Part shown: one piece after another, positions 34,459 to 43,373 of the stretch
How the letters are laid out: each line of letters opens with the position of its first letter
How positions within the stretch are numbered: position 1 is the stretch's first letter
Source: Ancylobacter sp. Lp-2
Lineage (GTDB): Bacteria; Pseudomonadota; Alphaproteobacteria; Rhizobiales; Xanthobacteraceae
Length of the DNA: 64,000 nt
Direction: 5' to 3'
Assembly (NCBI RefSeq): GCF_020523795.1
Contig: NZ_JAJALI010000003.1
Coordinates: 186,001-250,000, forward strand
Translations under genes and position numbers: made by a program
The notes under the pieces: generated by a model
Seen by the model: only the letters and a program-made list of their open reading frames with translations
The model's database searches: none
What the model was told of the DNA's origin: nothing

Positions 34459-35128
34459 CCTCATCTCGCCGGCCATCGTGAACCTGATCGTCGGCTCGAC
34501 GCTCGAGACCCTCTACATGGTCGCCATCGCGGCGCTCATCGGCACGCTGGCCGGCCTGCCGCTCGGCATCTTCCTGGCGACCAGCGGCAAGGGCGAGCTG
34601 TTCGAGGCGGTCACCGTCAACCGCGTGCTCGGCCTGGTCGTCAACGCGACTCGCTCGACGCCGTTCATCATCCTCGTCGTCGCCATCATCCCCTTCACCC
34701 GGTTGGTCGCCGGCACCTCGATCGGCACCACCGCCGCCATCGTGCCGCTCTCCATCGCCGCCGCGCCCTTCATCGCCCGCATCGTCGAGGCGGCGGTACG
34801 CGAGGTCGACCAGGGCCTCGTCGAGGCCTCGCTGGCCATGGGCGCGACGCCTTTGCAGATCGTGCGCAAGGTGCTGATCCCGGAGGCGCTGCCCGGCCTG
34901 GTGCTCGGCGTCACCCTCTCGGTGGTCAGCCTGCTGTCCAACTCCGCCATGGTCGGCGCGGTCGGCGGCGGCGGCCTCGGCGACCTCGGCATACGCTACG
35001 GCTACCAGCGCTTCATGCCGGAGGTGATGCTGATCGTCGTCGTCGTGCTCATCGTGCTGGTGCAGTCGGTGCAGTCGCTCGGCGAGACGCTGGCGAAGAA
35101 GGTGAACCGTCGGCTGCGCCGCCACTGA
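34448..35128 (+). CDS. metI: Methionine ABC transporter permease MetI
   Basis: 226 residues and five helices. The BPD_transp_1 core includes NATRSTPFIILVVAIIPFTRLVAGTSIGTTAAIVPL and the coupling loop EASLAMGATPLQIVRKVLIPEALPGLV, both MetI hallmarks. The start lies inside the end of metN, implying translational coupling. It forms the channel of the methionine importer and is shared by whichever MetQ receptor docks. Confidence 0.96.
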   Translation: MFSDLISPAIVNLIVGSTLETLYMVAIAALIGTLAGLPLGIFLATSGKGELFEAVTVNRVLGLVVNATRSTPFIILVVAIIPFTRLVAGTSIGTTAAIVPLSIAAAPFIARIVEAAVREVDQGLVEASLAMGATPLQIVRKVLIPEALPGLVLGVTLSVVSLLSNSAMVGAVGGGGLGDLGIRYGYQRFMPEVMLIVVVVLIVLVQSVQSLGETLAKKVNRRLRRH

Positions 35129-35155
35129 CCTGACGTCCGAATCCGGAGAATGACC

Positions 35156-35947
35156 ATGCTTACCCGCACCGCCCTCGCGGCGCTCGCCGTGCTCCTCGCC
35201 GGCGCTGCCGGAACCACTGCCGCCCTTGCCGAGACCATCCGCGTCGCCGCCACCCCCGGCCCGCACGCGCAGATCCTGGAAGCCGCCAAGCCGGTCGCCG
35301 CCGCCAAGGGGCTCGATATCAAGATCGTCGAGTTCTCCGACTACGTGATCCCGAACCAGGCGCTCGACGCCGGGGAGATCGAGGCCAACTCCTTCCAGCA
35401 CCAGCCCTATCTCGACGCCCAGAAGGCCGATCGCGGCTACGCCATCGAATCGGTGGCCACCACGGTGAACTTCCCGATGGGCATCTACTCGTCGAAGTGG
35501 AAGAGCTGGGCCGAGGTGCCGGACGGCGGCACCGTCGCCATCCAGAACGACCCGACCAATGGCGGGCGCACCCTGCTGCTGCTGCAGGAAAAGGGCATCA
35601 TCAAGCTGCGCGACGGCGTCGGTTTCAAGCCGACCATCCTCGACATCGTCGAAAACCCGAAGAAGCTGCGCATCATCGAGCTGGAGGCCGCGCAGACGCC
35701 GCGCGCGCTCGCCGATGTCGACGCCGCCGGCATCAACACCAACTACGCCGTCTCCGCCGGCCTCGACCCGGTGAAGGACCCGATCCTGCGCGAGGACGCC
35801 TCCGGTCCCTATGTCAACGTCATCGCCGTGCGCAGCGTGGACAAGGACAAGCCGTGGGTGAAGACGCTGGTGGAATCCTATCGCTCGCCGGAGGTGAAGG
35901 CCTTCATCGACAAGCAGTTCAAGGGCTCGGTGCTGACCTCCTGGTGA
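35156..35947 (+). CDS. metQ: Methionine ABC transporter substrate-binding protein MetQ
   Basis: A 263-residue NlpA-family receptor with a Sec signal peptide (LTRTALAALAVLLAGAAGTTAALA) and no lipobox cysteine. Family blocks: IRVAATPGPHAQILEAAKPVAAAKGLDIKIVEFSDYVIPNQAL, ANSFQHQPYLDAQ, INTNYAVSAGL. ATG 35156 has GGAGA at the right distance; the ATG at 35150 abuts it and is less likely. It is the last gene of metNIQ. Confidence 0.94.
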   Translation: MLTRTALAALAVLLAGAAGTTAALAETIRVAATPGPHAQILEAAKPVAAAKGLDIKIVEFSDYVIPNQALDAGEIEANSFQHQPYLDAQKADRGYAIESVATTVNFPMGIYSSKWKSWAEVPDGGTVAIQNDPTNGGRTLLLLQEKGIIKLRDGVGFKPTILDIVENPKKLRIIELEAAQTPRALADVDAAGINTNYAVSAGLDPVKDPILREDASGPYVNVIAVRSVDKDKPWVKTLVESYRSPEVKAFIDKQFKGSVLTSW

Positions 35948-35990
35948 GGCCGGCGCCTCCCCGCGCGCTGCCCGCTTTGCTGCCCGCCTG

Positions 35991-36012
35991 CCGGCGCCGC
36001 CACTGGCGCCGG
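35991..36012 (+). terminator. Hairpin after metQ
   Basis: An 8-bp perfect stem CCGGCGCC / GGCGCCGG with a 6-base loop, 43 bp after the metQ stop. There is no T-tract, so this is a possible 3' end stabiliser or weak terminator of metNIQ. Confidence 0.4.
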
Positions 36013-36142
36013 CGCCCATCGGCGGGCATGTTGACGCCATGCACAGCCGCTCGATTCGCCCCCGGACCGCACCGCAGCCGATAGGCGGCGTGGCGGCCTG
36101 CGCCCTCGCGGCACGGCCCGGCCGCCCTAAATCGAGCGCCGC

Positions 36143-37273
36143 ATGACGTTCCGTTTCCTGCATTCCAGCGACCTGCATCTCGGCAAGCGCTTCGGCAGCA
36201 TCGCCGACGAAGGCCTGCGCGAGCGCCTGCGCGACGCCCGCCACACCGCGCTCGGCCGCCTCGCCGACCGGGCCCGCGCGCAGGGCGCCGGCACCATCCT
36301 GCTCGCCGGCGACACCTTCGACACCGAGACCCCCTCGCCGGCCATCCGCCGACAGGCGCTGGCGGAGATGGGCCATCAGGCCCCGCTCACCTGGGTGATC
36401 CTGCCCGGCAACCACGATTCGCTTCAGGCGAGCCAGCTGTGGAGCGCTCTGCGCGCCGAGGCGCCGCCCAATGTCGTGCTCGCCACCGAGCCGGCGCCGC
36501 TGGAGCTCATGCCCGGCGTCGTGCTGCTGCCGGCGCCCTGCACCACCCGCCGGCCCGGCCGCGACCTCACCGAGTGGATGGACGCCGCGCCGACGCCGGA
36601 GGGCACGCTGCGCCTCGGCCTCGCCCATGGCGCCATACGCGACTTCTCCGAGGACGGCGTCGGCCTCGACGTGCTGGCGCCGGACCGGGCGGCGCGCGCC
36701 GGCCTCGCCTATCTCGCGCTGGGCGACTGGCACGGCGCGGTGGAGGTCGATGCCCGCACCCGCTACAGCGGCACGCCGGAGCCCGACCGCTTCAAGCATG
36801 ACCGTCCCGGCTCGGCGCTGCTGGTGAGCCTCGACACCCCCGCCGCGCCGCCGGAGGTGACGCCGGTGGAGACCGCGCACTTCGCCTGGCGCGAGCTGCC
36901 GCTGCATCTGCTGTCGGGCGACGACACCGCCGCCGGACTTCCCGGCCTGCTGCCGCCCGGCCCGGCGCGCCGGCAGACGCTGGCGCGCGTCCTCGCCTCC
37001 GGCCGCGCCAGCCTTGCCGGGCGCACCGCGCTCGCCGCCGCCATCGACCATGCCGCGCCGGAATTCGCCCTGCTGGAACTCGACGACAGCGGGCTCGCCA
37101 CCGATGTCGAAGCCGGTGACCTCGACCTCATCGACCGTGCCGGGGCGCTGCGCGAGGCCGCCGAGGCGCTTTCCGCCGAGAGCCTCGACGAGACCCGTCC
37201 CGCCACCGAGCGCGCCATTGCCCGCGCCGCGCTCGCCCGCCTGTTCGCGCTCAGCCAGCAGGCCGGCGCATGA
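36143..37273 (+). CDS. SbcD/Mre11/YhaO-like DNA repair exonuclease (metallophosphoesterase)
   Basis: 376 residues. All calcineurin-like phosphoesterase motifs are readable: D10-L-H12, GD at 56-57, GN-H-D at 89-92, a further histidine in GLAHG near 163, and GDWHG near 197. This two-metal site cuts DNA ends in Mre11/SbcD. The C-terminal third (about 270-376) is not conserved with SbcD and resembles the YhaO branch. It overlaps the SMC-like ATPase by 4 bp (ATGA at 37270), the nuclease-ATPase pairing seen in SbcCD. It is likely a DNA-end processing complex. Confidence 0.92.
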   Translation: MTFRFLHSSDLHLGKRFGSIADEGLRERLRDARHTALGRLADRARAQGAGTILLAGDTFDTETPSPAIRRQALAEMGHQAPLTWVILPGNHDSLQASQLWSALRAEAPPNVVLATEPAPLELMPGVVLLPAPCTTRRPGRDLTEWMDAAPTPEGTLRLGLAHGAIRDFSEDGVGLDVLAPDRAARAGLAYLALGDWHGAVEVDARTRYSGTPEPDRFKHDRPGSALLVSLDTPAAPPEVTPVETAHFAWRELPLHLLSGDDTAAGLPGLLPPGPARRQTLARVLASGRASLAGRTALAAAIDHAAPEFALLELDDSGLATDVEAGDLDLIDRAGALREAAEALSAESLDETRPATERAIARAALARLFALSQQAGA

Positions 37274-39894
37274 AGATCGCGGCGCTGCGGCTTCACAACG
37301 TCAAGCGCTTCGCCCGCCAGGGCGTCGCCATCGAGGGCATCGGCGACGGCGTCAACGTGCTGTGCGCCGCCAACGAGTTCGGCAAGTCGACCAGCTTCGA
37401 GGCGCTGCACGCGCTGTTCTTCCAGCCGCATACCGGCCTGCCCAAGGATGTGAAGCGCCTCCAGCCCTATAGCGGTGGCAACCCGCTGGTGGAGGCCGAC
37501 ATCGTGGTGCCGGAGGGCCGCTTCCGCCTCACCAAGCAGTTCATCGGCGGCCGGCGCGCCAGCGTCGTCGACCTCGCCACCGGGCGTCTCGTCGCGCAGG
37601 CCGACGAGGCCGAGCGCTTCATCGCCGGGCTCATCCGCGGCGGCACCGCCGGCCCGGCCGGGCTGCTCTGGGTGCGGCAGGGCAATACCGGCCTCGACAA
37701 GCGCAAGGAGGACGAGGACGAGCGGCAGGTCCGCGAGAGCCTGCTCACCTCGGTGCAGGGCGAGGTCGAGGCGATCACCGGCGGCCGGCGCATGTCGGAG
37801 ATTCTCGCCGCCTGCGAGGAAGAACTGGCCCGGCTGGTCACCGCCACGCTGCGGCCCCGCGCCGGCGGCCCCTATCACGCCCTGCTGGAGGAGCGCGCCC
37901 GCCTCGCCGCCGAGGAGCAGCGCCTCGCCGCCGACGTCGCCACCCTGCGCGACGCGCTCGACCGGCGCGCCGCCACGCTCCGGCGCCTCGCCGAGCTCGG
38001 CCATGCCGAAGAGAAGGCCGCCCGCCGCGCCGCGGTCGACCAGGCCACCCTCGCCTTCGAGACCGCCAAGGCGCATGCCGAGAAGCTGAAGGCAGCGGAA
38101 GCCGAAGCCGCCCTCGCCGGCAACCGCCGCGACACCGCCGCGCGCGAGCTGGCCGCGTTCCACGAGGCACTGGAGCGCGCCGGCGCGCTCGCCGCCGAAC
38201 TCGCCGCGGTCGAGGCCCGCCGGGTGGAGGCCATCGCCCGCCGCCGCGCCGCCGCCGCCGCCATCGACGCCGCAATGGCCGAGGTGCATGCCAGCGAAGC
38301 GCGGGAGCAGGAAGCGCGGGAGCTGCTCGCCCGCCTTGATGCCGCCCTGAAGGCCCGGCAGGCCACGCAGGAACTGGAGGCGCTGCGCCTGCGTCTGCGC
38401 CAGGCGGAAGCCGCCCGCGCGGCGAGTGAGCAGGCCGAGGCGGCGCATGCGCTGCTGGCCGTCCCCGCCGACGCCGTCGAGCAGCTGCAGCGGCTCGAGA
38501 TCGAGATCGCCCGGCTGCGCGCCGCCGAGGAGGCGAGCCTGCCCTCGCTGCGCCTCGCCTATGAACCGGGTGCTGCCGCGCTCCTGCTCGACGGCGCGCC
38601 GCTGCCGCCGGACGAGGACCGCGCCATTCGCGATGTCGCCCATGTCGCTCTCCCCGGCATCGGCGCGCTGACCATCCGCTCCAACCGCCCGGCCGGCGCC
38701 GACAATGCCCGCAAGGCCGCCGAGCGCAGCCGCGCCGAGCGGCTCGGGTCGCTCGGCGTCGCCGACCTCGCCGCCGCCCGCCGCCGGCAGGTGGAAGCGC
38801 AGGAGAAGGCCGCCGAGCGCGAGCGGCTGCGGCTCGATCTGCGCCATTTCGCGCCGGAGGGCTTGCCGCGTCTGCGCGAGGAGGTCGCCCGCCGCGCCGT
38901 GGTGCCGCCGGAAGCGCTGGAGCTGACGGCCGACCCGGAGCAGGCGCGGACGGCGCTCGCCCGTGCCGGCGAGCAGGTCGCCGCCGCCCGCAATGCCGCC
39001 CGCGAGGCGCAACCGCTTCAGGCCCGCGCCATCGAGGCGCATGCCGAGACGGAAGCGGCGCTGAAGACGCTGGCCGGCGAGTTGTCCCGCCTCGACGCCC
39101 TGCTCGGCCCGGGAGCCGAGCGCCCGGCGCGGAAGCAGGCCCTCGCCGCCGCCCATGCCGAACGCCGCGACGCCTTCGCGACGGCATCCGCACGGGCGGG
39201 CGACCTGCGTGACGCCGCTCCCGATCTCGCCTCCGCCGAAGCCGTTCTGCGCCGTGCACGCTCGGTCGAGGACGCCGCCAGCCAGGAAGAAAGCCGGCTC
39301 CACATTACCCTTGCCGACCTCAACGGCCAGATCCGCACCCGCGCCGACGACGCGGTGGAAGAGGCGTGGAGCGAGACCCGCGACGCCCTCGACGCCGCCA
39401 ATGCCCGCGTGAAGGCCTTCGAGACCGAGGTGGCGGTGCTCGATCGGTTGCGCACCGCGCTCCAGGCCTCGCGCTCGGCGGCGCGCGACCTCTATCTCCA
39501 GCCGGTGCTCGCCGAGCTGAGGCCGCTGCTCGGCCTCCTCTTCGACGACATCGCCATCACCTTCGACGAGAAGACGCTGCTGCCGCAGGCGGTGCGCCGC
39601 AATGGCCAGGACGAGGAGGTCGACCGGCTCTCCGGCGGCATGCGCGAGCAGCTGTCGGTGCTCACCCGCCTCGCCTTCGCCCGGCTGCTCGCCCGCGACG
39701 GCCGGCCGGCGCCGGTGATCCTCGACGACGCGCTGGTCTATTCCGACGACGACCGCATCGAGCGCATGTTCGACGCCCTGCACCGGCAGGCGCTGGAGCA
39801 GCAGATCATCGTGTTCTCCTGCCGCCAGCGCGCCTTCTCCCGGCTCGGCGGCAACGTGCTGCACATGCAGCCCTGGCAGCCCGACCTCGGCTGA
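37270..39894 (+). CDS. YhaN-like SMC/RAD50-type ATPase
   Basis: 874 residues. The N-terminal Walker A variant AANEFGKST sits near 33-41, where the usual first glycine is alanine. It is followed by two long Ala/Glu/Arg-rich coiled coils (about 190-430 and 500-730). The C-terminal signature is LSGG at 787-790 and Walker B VILDD at 816-820. Between the coils there is a globular insert but no CxxC zinc hook, unlike SbcC/Rad50. This matches the AAA_27/YhaN group. It partners the nuclease at 36143 and probably bridges or clamps DNA ends. Confidence 0.92.
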   Translation: MKIAALRLHNVKRFARQGVAIEGIGDGVNVLCAANEFGKSTSFEALHALFFQPHTGLPKDVKRLQPYSGGNPLVEADIVVPEGRFRLTKQFIGGRRASVVDLATGRLVAQADEAERFIAGLIRGGTAGPAGLLWVRQGNTGLDKRKEDEDERQVRESLLTSVQGEVEAITGGRRMSEILAACEEELARLVTATLRPRAGGPYHALLEERARLAAEEQRLAADVATLRDALDRRAATLRRLAELGHAEEKAARRAAVDQATLAFETAKAHAEKLKAAEAEAALAGNRRDTAARELAAFHEALERAGALAAELAAVEARRVEAIARRRAAAAAIDAAMAEVHASEAREQEARELLARLDAALKARQATQELEALRLRLRQAEAARAASEQAEAAHALLAVPADAVEQLQRLEIEIARLRAAEEASLPSLRLAYEPGAAALLLDGAPLPPDEDRAIRDVAHVALPGIGALTIRSNRPAGADNARKAAERSRAERLGSLGVADLAAARRRQVEAQEKAAERERLRLDLRHFAPEGLPRLREEVARRAVVPPEALELTADPEQARTALARAGEQVAAARNAAREAQPLQARAIEAHAETEAALKTLAGELSRLDALLGPGAERPARKQALAAAHAERRDAFATASARAGDLRDAAPDLASAEAVLRRARSVEDAASQEESRLHITLADLNGQIRTRADDAVEEAWSETRDALDAANARVKAFETEVAVLDRLRTALQASRSAARDLYLQPVLAELRPLLGLLFDDIAITFDEKTLLPQAVRRNGQDEEVDRLSGGMREQLSVLTRLAFARLLARDGRPAPVILDDALVYSDDDRIERMFDALHRQALEQQIIVFSCRQRAFSRLGGNVLHMQPWQPDLG

Positions 39895-39919
39895 GGCCGG
39901 GCGCGCCGGGGCGGGCCGC

Positions 39920-40885
39920 TCAGAGCACGAACCGCTTGCCCACGGCCGAGGGCACCACTTTCTCTCCATGGGCCGCGGCGAGAGCACTCACCGCGCGCCA
40001 GCCGGTGCAATGGCCGGGCACGATCAGTTGCAGGTCGAACCGCGCCAGCGCCTCGACCGTTTCCGGGATGATCGCCTCGGTGCTTCCGGAGAGGTGGAAA
40101 CCGCCGAACACGCCATAGAGCGGAATGTCGGGAAAGCGGGCGCGGGCGTGGGTCAGCACGTTGATCAGCCCGGCATGCGAGCAGGCGGTGAAGACGACCA
40201 GCCCCTTGCCGGCCACGTTGACCGCGACGAAGCGTTCGTCCGGCATCACTTCGTCCGGCTCCCACGCCCCCGTCGCGGTCTGGCGATACTGGCCGGGAAG
40301 CCCGCGCTCGAAGCCGCTCACCCGCGGAATCTCGCCGCTCACATGGAAGCTCCCGCCGAACAGCGCCTGTTCGTCGCGGGTGACGATGGCCTTGGCGCCG
40401 TTGCCGGAGAGGATGTCCACGCTCGGCACCGGCTCCATCGGCCGGAACGTCCCATCGGCGGAACGCGACGCGCGAAGGGCGAACATGTCGGGGTGAAGAT
40501 AGGTCGGCACCGGCTTGCCGCCATTGCCCATCGCGATCATCTGGAGCGCGCGCGGCAGCGCCCCGCCATGGTCCCAGTGGCCGTGCGACAGCACCACCGC
40601 GCCGACGGCACCGAGATCGACTCCGAGCCGGCTCACATTGCGTTCGAACACCCATTCCTCGGGCCCGGTATCGAACAGCAGCGCATGACGTGCCGCACCC
40701 GTCCGGACGGTGATCAGGCAGGACAGCCCGTGCGCCGCGCAGCACAGGCATTTCCCGGAGAGCCAGGGCATGCCGCGACGGCGATGGCCGGCGAACTCGG
40801 TCTCGACGAAGCGGGGGTTCGACGAGAGGCTGTCGGTCGTATTGTCGACCAGGAAGAGAATGTCTGCCGTGTCGACGGCCTGCAT
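39920..40885 (-). CDS. MBL-fold metallo-hydrolase (DHPS-like/Tflp subgroup)
   Basis: 321 residues. The metal-binding motif HGHWDH (101-106) follows VVLS. ACSHAG and PGHCTGW supply later metal-site histidines. The N-terminal GKCLCCAAHGLSCLI, with four cysteines, fits the subgroup annotated 7,8-dihydropterin-6-yl-methyl-4-(beta-D-ribofuranosyl)aminobenzene-phosphate synthase-like; the assignment is from memory. It is convergent with the YhaN gene (25 bp gap). The start is overlapped by a hairpin that may mask the ribosome binding site. Confidence 0.88.
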   Translation of the reverse strand: MQAVDTADILFLVDNTTDSLSSNPRFVETEFAGHRRRGMPWLSGKCLCCAAHGLSCLITVRTGAARHALLFDTGPEEWVFERNVSRLGVDLGAVGAVVLSHGHWDHGGALPRALQMIAMGNGGKPVPTYLHPDMFALRASRSADGTFRPMEPVPSVDILSGNGAKAIVTRDEQALFGGSFHVSGEIPRVSGFERGLPGQYRQTATGAWEPDEVMPDERFVAVNVAGKGLVVFTACSHAGLINVLTHARARFPDIPLYGVFGGFHLSGSTEAIIPETVEALARFDLQLIVPGHCTGWRAVSALAAAHGEKVVPSAVGKRFVL

Positions 40886-40889
40886 GGAA

Positions 40890-40920
40890 GTGACCCCGCC
40901 TCGAGATGCGACGGGGCCAC
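40890..40920 (-). promoter_or_regulatory. Hairpin covering the ribosome binding site of the MBL gene
   Basis: On the minus strand GTGGCCCCG pairs with CGGGGTCAC (8 of 9 pairs), enclosing GAGG; the 3' arm contains the GGGG that best fits a Shine-Dalgarno, eight bases before ATG 40885. Such a stem could dampen or regulate translation initiation. Confidence 0.4.
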
Positions 40921-40984
40921 TCTAGTGCGTTCCGGCGCCGCGCCTAGTGCGCCGGCGGCCGGCAGGCGGGCGGAGACCGGCCAG

Positions 40985-41014
40985 CCGGCCGCCACCCGAT
41001 GTGTCGGCGGCCGG
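40985..41014 (-). terminator. GC-rich terminator hairpin after the GSA-type aminotransferase
   Basis: A perfect 9-bp stem CCGGCCGCC / GGCGGCCGG with a 12-base loop lies 14 bp past the aminotransferase stop in its direction of transcription. There is no long T-tract. It probably separates that gene from the MBL gene downstream. Confidence 0.45.
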
Positions 41015-41028
41015 GCCGCCGCCGCATC

Positions 41029-42324
41029 TCACGCCGACAGCAGCGCCGCGCGCTCCAGCCGGTCGCGCACCACCGGGCGCTCCAGCGGCAGGCTGGCGCG
41101 GTCCTGCGCCTTCAGCGCCGCGAAGGCGCCGTCGGTCGCCTCCAGCGTCAGCGCCACGTCCTTCTCGGTCAGCGCGGCATTGATGAACATGTTGTGGTAG
41201 GGGTGCAGGTACACGCCGCGCCGCACCGCCGCCGCCGTCCAGAAATAGCCGAGCCGCATCTCCGGGTCGTCGGCGAACAGGATCTGCGGCATCTGCACCG
41301 GCCCGCTCTGGCGCAGCGCGAAGCCATAGGCGGCCGCCTGCGCGTCCAGCCCCTCGCGCAGCAGCCGGCCCATGCGCTCGGTGCGCTCCAGATAGTCGCT
41401 CTCGCGCACGATCTTCAGCGTGGCGATCGCCGCCGCCATCGGCACCGCCGAGAACCAGTAGGAGCCGGTGACGAACACGCTGGTGGCCGCCTTGCGCATG
41501 TGCTCCAGCCCGACCAGCGCCGAGATCGGCTGGCCGTTGCCGATCACCTTGCCGATCGAGGTCAGGTCCGGCTTCACCCCCAGCGCCGCCCAGGCGCCGT
41601 CGCGCGACAGGCGGAACGCCGCGCGCACCTCGTCGAGCACCAGCACCGCGCCCTCGGCGTCGGCGAGGCGGCGCGCCTCGCGGGCGAAGGTGGCGTCCGG
41701 CTCGGACTGGTCGCGGAAGGTCTCGTGGCGGAACGGAGTGGCGAAGATCGCGGCGATGTCGCCTTCATGCGCCTTCACCGCCTCGGCGAGGCTCTGCGGA
41801 TCCTGGTCGCGGTAATAGACGATATGGCCGCGATCCTCGGAGAGGATGCCCGCCGGCCCCGGCGTGCACCACGGCGCGGCGCCGTGATAGACGCCCTTGC
41901 CGACCAGGATCTTGCGCTTGCCGGTATGGGAGCGGGCGATCACCGTCGCCATCGAGGTGGCGTCGGTGCCGTTCTTGCAGAACATCGCCCAGTCGGCGTG
42001 GCTGAGCATGCCGACCATGTCCTCGGCCAGCGTCACCATGATCTCGGACGGGCCGGTCAGCGTATCGCCGAGCTGCATCTGCGCCCGCACCGCCGCGTCG
42101 ACCTCCGGCTGGCGATAGCCGAGCAGATTGGGACCGTAGGCGCACATATAGTCGATATATTCATTATCATCCGCGTCCCACAGCCGCGTGCCCTCGGCGC
42201 GGCGGAAGAACTGCGGGAAGTCAGCCGGCAGCAGGGCGGTCGATTCGTGCCCGTACATGCCGCCGGGGATCACCTTGGCCGCCCGTTCCTTGAGTTCGGC
42301 ATTGCGCGAATTGGTCCAGCTCAT
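41029..42324 (-). CDS. Class-III PLP aminotransferase (glutamate-1-semialdehyde aminomutase-like)
   Basis: 431 residues. CKNGTDATSMATVIARSHTGKRKI is the cofactor loop, LVLDEVRAAFRL has the ring aspartate, and TSIGKVIGNG carries the Schiff-base lysine 259. ATG 42324 matches the family opening (NSRNAELKERAAKVIPGGMYG), though its ribosome binding site is weak. It is divergent from a TetR gene across 221 bp containing a palindromic operator. That operator is shared with the peptide transporter, so it likely metabolises a compound released from, or imported with, peptides. Confidence 0.9.
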   Translation of the reverse strand: MSWTNSRNAELKERAAKVIPGGMYGHESTALLPADFPQFFRRAEGTRLWDADDNEYIDYMCAYGPNLLGYRQPEVDAAVRAQMQLGDTLTGPSEIMVTLAEDMVGMLSHADWAMFCKNGTDATSMATVIARSHTGKRKILVGKGVYHGAAPWCTPGPAGILSEDRGHIVYYRDQDPQSLAEAVKAHEGDIAAIFATPFRHETFRDQSEPDATFAREARRLADAEGAVLVLDEVRAAFRLSRDGAWAALGVKPDLTSIGKVIGNGQPISALVGLEHMRKAATSVFVTGSYWFSAVPMAAAIATLKIVRESDYLERTERMGRLLREGLDAQAAAYGFALRQSGPVQMPQILFADDPEMRLGYFWTAAAVRRGVYLHPYHNMFINAALTEKDVALTLEATDGAFAALKAQDRASLPLERPVVRDRLERAALLSA

Positions 42325-42429
42325 GAAGGAAATCCCGGTTCCGGAAGGAGGCGCCGCCGATGCATCCTGCGCGGCCGGACGGTGCCCCGGAACGCCCTGC
42401 CTGCATGTCTGGCGAGTTCGACAACGACA

Positions 42430-42455
42430 ATAATGATAAAAATATCGACTATCAA
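42430..42455. promoter_or_regulatory. Palindromic operator shared with the peptide-transporter promoter (copy 1)
   Basis: ATAATGATAA, five bases, TCGACTATCAA, with a TGATA-N11-TATCA symmetry. It is centred between the divergent aminotransferase and TetR starts. The same 26-bp pattern occurs inverted at 44315-44340, differing at the spacer and one base. This is the best candidate binding site for the adjacent TetR proteins. Confidence 0.65.
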
Positions 42456-42545
42456 TCGGAAACTGCACAAGCGGCCAACAGGCGATTTGCGGCCCTACCG
42501 CCGTCCGTCTAGCCTCCTCCGGGGAAAACGCGCGGCAGGGGCACG

Positions 42546-43241
42546 ATGAGCAGCGATACCGGCGGGACTGAAGCCAGCCGCGAGAGCGACGACGACAGCG
42601 AAATCGCCGCCACCGAGCGGGCGCCGGCACGGCGCCGGCGCGGCCAGCTGCGGCTGAAAGTGCTGATCGAGGCCACCGACGCCCTGCTCGCCGAACACGA
42701 CGTCAGCGAGGTCGGCCTCTACCAGATCGCCGAGCGCGCGGGGGTGCCGACCGCCTCGATCTACCACTTCTTCCCGAACAAGGAAGCGGCGCTGGTGGCG
42801 CTGGCGGAATCCTGCCTGGCGGAGATGGGCGAGACCGTCCGCGTCGAGCTGACGCCGCGCCCGGCGACATGGCAGGAGCTGATCACCCGGCGGGTGCGGG
42901 CCGGCGCCGCCTATTACAATGAGCACCCGGCACTGATGAAATTGTTCCTCGGCGCCAGCATCAGCGCCGAGGTGCGCAAGCGCGACATGGCCGGCACCCT
43001 CGCCATGAGCGAGGCCCGCATCGAGCTGCTCGACCGCTATTTCGTCATGCCGCCGGTGCCGGACTGGACCGACAGGGTCGCGACCTCGCTGGCGCTGTGC
43101 GACGGCATCTGGGCGCTCTCCTACAGCCAGCACCGCTGCATCACCCCTGCCTCGATCGAGGAAAGCACCCGCGCCGTCCTCGCCTATATGCGCCTCTATC
43201 TGCCGGAATGGATTGCTCCGCGCCCGCCGCAGGCCGGTTGA
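42546..43241 (+). CDS. TetR-family transcriptional regulator
   Basis: 231 residues. After a 30-residue charged tail, the TetR HTH is seen at about 36-82 (LIEATDALLAEHDVSEVGLYQIAERAGVPTASIYHFFPNKEAALVAL), followed by an all-helical ligand domain. It aligns end to end with the next gene (IYHFFPN, FLGASISAEVR, LLDRYFVMPPVPD, DGIWALSYSQHR), so the two arose by tandem duplication. It probably represses the divergent aminotransferase and itself. Confidence 0.94.
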   Translation: MSSDTGGTEASRESDDDSEIAATERAPARRRRGQLRLKVLIEATDALLAEHDVSEVGLYQIAERAGVPTASIYHFFPNKEAALVALAESCLAEMGETVRVELTPRPATWQELITRRVRAGAAYYNEHPALMKLFLGASISAEVRKRDMAGTLAMSEARIELLDRYFVMPPVPDWTDRVATSLALCDGIWALSYSQHRCITPASIEESTRAVLAYMRLYLPEWIAPRPPQAG

Positions 43242-43373
43242 TCGCGGCCGACCCGGGAGCCGTAATGAGAGAAATATCGATTTGCACGGTTGACGATACC
43301 CATCAACTGGCAAATCCTCACCGGCACCCACGACCCTAATCGAGTTCATCGACGCTTCGGCGCACGAGGCGGC

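Noticed and set aside
36763..39987. Very long open frame antisense to the YhaN gene (over 1000 codons), and similar ones at 34271-37051, 20195-21832 and 61000-63095
   Set aside because: GC-rich genes produce long antisense frames. These translate to low-complexity Arg/Gly/Ala/His-rich sequence with no domains, while the opposite strand encodes clear families.
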